Shown: in pieces, positions 6,992 to 9,756 of the stretch
Layout: each line of letters starts with the position of its first letter
How positions within the stretch are numbered: position 1 is the first letter of the stretch
From: an uncultured Chlorobiaceae bacterium
GTDB taxonomy: Bacteria; Bacteroidota; Chlorobiia; Chlorobiales; Chlorobiaceae
Assembly: GCA_903838095.1 (NCBI GenBank)
Contig: CAILXE010000011.1
Coordinates: 1-9,756 of the forward strand
DNA: 9,756 nucleotides
Direction of reading: 5' to 3'
Position numbers and translations under genes: made by a program
Notes under the pieces: generated by a model
Seen by the model: only the letters and a program-made list of their open reading frames with translations
What the model was told of the DNA's origin: nothing
Databases searched by the model: none

Positions 6992-7927
6992 ATGAGGATA
7001 TTTCAGAAGACCCATTTTAACTTTATCCATAATCGTAAAATTGCTTACGGTTTTTCAATTATTCTGCTTCTTGCGGGTATGGTCTCGCTCGTTGTGAAAG
7101 GGCTGAACTACGGAATTGATTTCAGGGGAGGCTCCGAAGTGGTGATACGGTTCGATAAAAATATTGATGTCGGGGAGATTCGGTCGGTTCTTGACGCTGC
7201 AGGAGTTTCAGGAACTCTGAAACAGTATGGTATGGATCGCTCTTTTCTCTTCAGCACCGTCTTTCAGGGAGATACAGGTCAACTGAAATCGCTGGTTTCC
7301 AACGCCCTGAATGCCCGGATACCCGGCAATCATCATGAGATTGTGCGGATTGATGCCGTTGGGCCAAGCATTGCTTCAGATTTGAAATGGTCGGCCGTCA
7401 AGGCCCTTATCGCTTCGCTTCTTGCAATTCTTCTTTATGTAGGATTCCGTTTTGAAATAAAATTTGCAACCGCCGGAGTGGTGGCGATTTTCCACGATAT
7501 TCTTACTGTTTTAGGCCTTTTCAGTATTCTCGGTGGGTTGTTTCCCTTCATGCCCCTTGAGATGGATCAGAGTATTATTGCCGCTTTTCTGACCATAGCA
7601 GGATACTCAATTACCGATACGGTTGTGGTCTACGATCGAATCAGGGAGAGAATACGCGGGCAGAAACCCTCGGAGTATGAGAGGATTTTCAATGAAAGCA
7701 TGAACCAGACCCTCAGCCGAACCATTATAACGTCCGGAACCGTGCTGCTTTCAGTGCTTGTTCTCTTTATCTTTGCAGGCCCTGCCATCAGAGGTTTTGC
7801 ATTTGCCGTTTTTTCAGGAATTCTGATTGGCACCTATTCATCGATTTTTGTTGCAGCGCCTCTCGTTTATGACTGGCTCAAGATGACAAAAAGTGCGGTA
7901 CGTCTCAGGGGCAACAAACAGCCCTGA
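6992..7927 (+). CDS. secF: Protein translocase subunit SecF
   Basis: SecF is the smaller six-helix partner of SecD in the proton-driven SecDF complex of the inner membrane. The 311-aa product has the usual length. An N-terminal membrane segment (about 18-36) leads to the LNYGIDFRGGSEVVIRF motif (38-54) at the start of the short periplasmic domain. Five C-terminal membrane segments begin at about 133. TIAGYSITDTVVVYDRIRE (201-219) contains D209, which corresponds to the conserved aspartate D213 of E. coli SecF. The last helices hold RTIITSGTVLLSV and the glycine-rich FAVFSGILIGTYSSIF. The gene starts 21 nt after the secD stop with no Shine-Dalgarno sequence, which suggests translation coupled to secD within one operon. 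Nothing indicates damage. Confidence 0.96.
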   Translation: MRIFQKTHFNFIHNRKIAYGFSIILLLAGMVSLVVKGLNYGIDFRGGSEVVIRFDKNIDVGEIRSVLDAAGVSGTLKQYGMDRSFLFSTVFQGDTGQLKSLVSNALNARIPGNHHEIVRIDAVGPSIASDLKWSAVKALIASLLAILLYVGFRFEIKFATAGVVAIFHDILTVLGLFSILGGLFPFMPLEMDQSIIAAFLTIAGYSITDTVVVYDRIRERIRGQKPSEYERIFNESMNQTLSRTIITSGTVLLSVLVLFIFAGPAIRGFAFAVFSGILIGTYSSIFVAAPLVYDWLKMTKSAVRLRGNKQP

Positions 7928-8014
7928 GTGCGCAGTTGATGAAGGAAAGTATGAAAACAGTTCGTCTCTGAGGGGTGCCCTTTGAGGCTATAAACATCAA
8001 AACTATTTACTGTC

Positions 8015-8019
8015 AGGAG
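8015..8019 (+). promoter_or_regulatory. Shine-Dalgarno sequence of the SurA-type gene
   Basis: AGGAG lies 7 nt before the ATG at 8027 and supports this start, which is also followed directly by a signal peptide. Confidence 0.8.
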
Positions 8020-8026
8020 TGGGTGC

Positions 8027-9343
8027 ATGAAAAAAATATTGAGGAGCGCAACATTGCTGTTTCTTGCCGCGTCAACATTGCTGCAAAGTCCAGTTTTTGC
8101 AGAGGTTGTTGACCGTGTTGTAGCGTCTGTGGGAAATGAGGTCATTTTCAAATCAGAACTCGATAGCCGCGTGCTTATGGCACGGACGCAGTATCCAGAA
8201 CTGGCAAAAGACAAGGGACTTCCCCGTTCCATCCTTGATGGACTTATTGACCAGAAAGTCATTCTTGCGAAAGCCAAAATCGATAGTGTCAATATTGATC
8301 TCAGTGCACTTGATGCCATGGCAAAAGATCGGTTCAAGCAGATCAGTGCGAATTTTTCTTCAAAAGCCGAAATGGAGAGCCGAATTGGCAAGTCATCTGC
8401 AGGTATCCTCGAAACTATTCGTGAGGAATTCCGCAATCAGCAGTTGATTGATACGCTCCGCAAGAAAAAGTCAGGAGGAGTAACCGTCACCTATGATGAA
8501 GTGATGGCATTTTATAAAGAGAACAGGGCCCAGCTTTCCGAGATTCCGGAAGAGGTTTCTGTATCTCAGATCGTCAAATATCCACCGGTAACACAGGAGA
8601 GCAGAGCGCAATCACTGGCCATGATACAGCGGATTCTTAAAGAGCTTAAATCTGGAAGCGATTTTGAAACGTTGGCAATAAAGTACTCCCAGGATCCTGG
8701 TTCTGCCAAATCAGGAGGCGATCTTGGAGTCGTCCGCAAAGGCCAGCTTATCCCAAGCTTTGAAGCAGCGGCATTTGCCCTCGAGGAAGGAGGAGTGTCT
8801 GATATTGTTGAGACTCGTTACGGTTTTCATATTATTCAGTTGCTCAGCAAGGAAGATAATTCAATTCATGTACGCCATATCCTTATTACGCTTGACCGTA
8901 CGAAGCGTGACTTTTCAGAGGCAATTCAGCAGCTCAATACTGTCCGTCACGATATTTTGAGCGGAAAAGCAAATTTTGCAGATATGGCTAAAAAATATTC
9001 TGACGACAATATGGCCGCAACAACAGGTGGGGCTATTCTTATGGGGGGGGCGTCCAAGCCAACTTTTTCACCGAAATCGCTTTTTCCGCAAATGCAGCAG
9101 ATTATCAGCACTCTGCAAAAGCCGGGTGATATCAGTGAGCCACAGCAAATCAATCCTCCACAGAACGAAGCATTCTATGCGATATTCCGGCTGAATGAAA
9201 GGATTCCGGCACATCAGATCAATCCGGAAAAAGACTATGCTTTTCTTGCGGAGCAGGCGCTTGATTACAAAAATCGGCAGATGTTCAACCAATGGGTGCA
9301 ACAGCTCCGCAAAGAGGTTTACGTCAGCACCTCAGACATCTAA
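8027..9343 (+). CDS. surA: SurA-type periplasmic chaperone / PpiC-type peptidyl-prolyl cis-trans isomerase
   Basis: SurA-type proteins escort unfolded outer-membrane proteins through the periplasm and may isomerise X-Pro bonds. The 438-aa precursor starts with a Sec signal peptide cut after A25 (SPVFA|EVV). The SurA N-domain follows, with [20 protein letters not shown] at 27-46 and a helix containing [16 protein letters not shown]. The first parvulin domain (about 177-275) is well conserved, with [26 protein letters not shown] and RYGFHIIQL. The second (about 281-389) has HVRHILI, a YSDD segment and TTGGAI but departs in its second half. A C-terminal helix (about 400-430) packs on the N-domain in relatives. 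Architecture and length match SurA (428 aa in E. coli). The gene lies 99 nt after secF, so it may share the transcript, and overlaps gyrB tail-to-tail. It contains a run of eight G. Confidence 0.9.
   Translation: MKKILRSATLLFLAASTLLQSPVFAEVVDRVVASVGNEVIFKSELDSRVLMARTQYPELAKDKGLPRSILDGLIDQKVILAKAKIDSVNIDLSALDAMAKDRFKQISANFSSKAEMESRIGKSSAGILETIREEFRNQQLIDTLRKKKSGGVTVTYDEVMAFYKENRAQLSEIPEEVSVSQIVKYPPVTQESRAQSLAMIQRILKELKSGSDFETLAIKYSQDPGSAKSGGDLGVVRKGQLIPSFEAAAFALEEGGVSDIVETRYGFHIIQLLSKEDNSIHVRHILITLDRTKRDFSEAIQQLNTVRHDILSGKANFADMAKKYSDDNMAATTGGAILMGGASKPTFSPKSLFPQMQQIISTLQKPGDISEPQQINPPQNEAFYAIFRLNERIPAHQINPEKDYAFLAEQALDYKNRQMFNQWVQQLRKEVYVSTSDI
9043..9050 (+). repeat. Homopolymer of eight G inside the SurA-type gene
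   Basis: The run encodes part of M-G-G-A (residues 339-342) in the second parvulin domain. Loss or gain of one G would shift the frame and remove the last quarter of the protein. Confidence 0.9.
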
Positions 9344-9756
9344 GCGACGGACGTAGCGGGCATTTTTTTCGATGAAATCCCGTCGAGGTTCAACTTTGTC
9401 GCCCATAAGCGTGGAGAATACCTGGTCAGCTTCCATGGCATTTTCCACGTTCACCAATAGAAGAGACCGGTGCGCAGGATCCATTGTTGTACTCCAGAGC
9501 TGCTCAGGGTTCATCTCTCCAAGACCCTTGTAACGCTGGATGTGGATGTTCGCCTTCCCTTTCTGCATCTTTTTCATACCGTCCGAAATGCTGTTGCGTT
9601 CATCGTCATCCCAGGCATACTGCTGATCCTTGCCTGACTTGACCAGATAGAGTGGCGGCTGGGCGATAAAGACCCTGCCAGCCTCAATCAGCGCACGCAT
9701 GTGGCGGAAGAAAAAGGTCAACAGCAGCGTTCTGATATGTGCGCCATCCACATCAG
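9332..9756 (-). CDS. gyrB: DNA gyrase subunit B, C-terminal part (5' end outside the window)
   Basis: GyrB is the ATPase subunit of the A2B2 DNA gyrase that introduces negative supercoils. Only the last 140 codons are visible. They begin inside the TOPRIM metal-binding motif: the visible DVDG holds the second and third aspartates of DxDxD, followed by [28 protein letters not shown] and the GyrB C-terminal signature [17 protein letters not shown] follow. The end is the usual [12 protein letters not shown], then the [20 protein letters not shown] segment, and RRLDV. These features separate it from ParE only moderately, but the [14 protein letters not shown] block and ending are typical of GyrB. 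The coding sequence ends in TGA at 9334-9332, inside the last codons of the convergent SurA-type gene, so no separate terminator fits between the two. gyrB often lies near the chromosomal origin. Confidence 0.93.
   Translation of the reverse strand, partial: DVDGAHIRTLLLTFFFRHMRALIEAGRVFIAQPPLYLVKSGKDQQYAWDDDERNSISDGMKKMQKGKANIHIQRYKGLGEMNPEQLWSTTMDPAHRSLLLVNVENAMEADQVFSTLMGDKVEPRRDFIEKNARYVRRLDV

Noticed and set aside
7939..7971. 10-codon ORF (MKESMKTVRL) between secF and the SurA-type gene
   Set aside because: It is too short, and nothing apart from the ATG supports translation.
7867..8436. Minus-strand open frame of 189 codons opposite secF and the SurA-type gene
   Set aside because: It is antisense to two well-supported genes across their junction, and the translation is low in recognisable motifs; it reads as a codon-bias shadow.
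1..9756. Mobile elements, tRNA genes, CRISPR arrays or phage genes
   Set aside because: No transposase or integrase motif, cloverleaf-type gene or regularly spaced repeat was seen on either strand.

Overview
The window looks like chromosomal DNA from a green sulfur bacterium (Chlorobiota, Chlorobium/Pelodictyon/Prosthecochloris type). The evidence is a SoxYZ-like gene pair directly followed by a flavocytochrome c sulfide dehydrogenase whose cytochrome subunit is small and has one haem, as in Chlorobium. Moderate GC content by eye and frequent absence of Shine-Dalgarno sequences agree with this. The species cannot be fixed from the window. No mobile element, tRNA, rRNA, CRISPR array or phage gene was seen.

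Layout. The left part is on the minus strand. It holds the first 85 codons of a gene that runs off the window edge (tentatively a family B DNA polymerase), and then the complete mnmG (gidA), for tRNA wobble-uridine modification. A 16-bp ParB-binding parS palindrome lies on each side of mnmG: one perfect copy just upstream of its start and one 15/16 copy just past its stop. A 248-bp divergent intergenic region separates mnmG from a plus-strand sulfur-oxidation cluster, soxY-like, soxZ-like, fccA, fccB, which closes with a strong intrinsic terminator. After that come secD and secF, the accessory motor of the Sec translocon, and a SurA-type periplasmic chaperone/peptidyl-prolyl isomerase with two parvulin domains. 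The right edge holds the 3' end of gyrB on the minus strand, overlapping the isomerase gene tail-to-tail by 12 bp.

How the genes work together. The sulfur cluster encodes four exported proteins. SoxY-like and FccB carry twin-arginine signals, SoxZ-like has no signal and would travel with SoxY, and FccA has a Sec-type signal. FccAB oxidises sulfide with cytochrome c as acceptor. The SoxYZ-like pair probably carries or receives a sulfur intermediate, but its SoxY lacks the usual glycine-rich C-terminal arm and ends directly in cysteine. SecDF and SurA serve envelope protein export and folding.

Two parS sites, mnmG and gyrB in one 10-kb stretch suggest a position close to the replication origin, with the sulfide-oxidation operon embedded in it. 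The most notable observations are the parS pair around mnmG, the atypical SoxY terminus, and an operator-like inverted repeat just ahead of fccAB.
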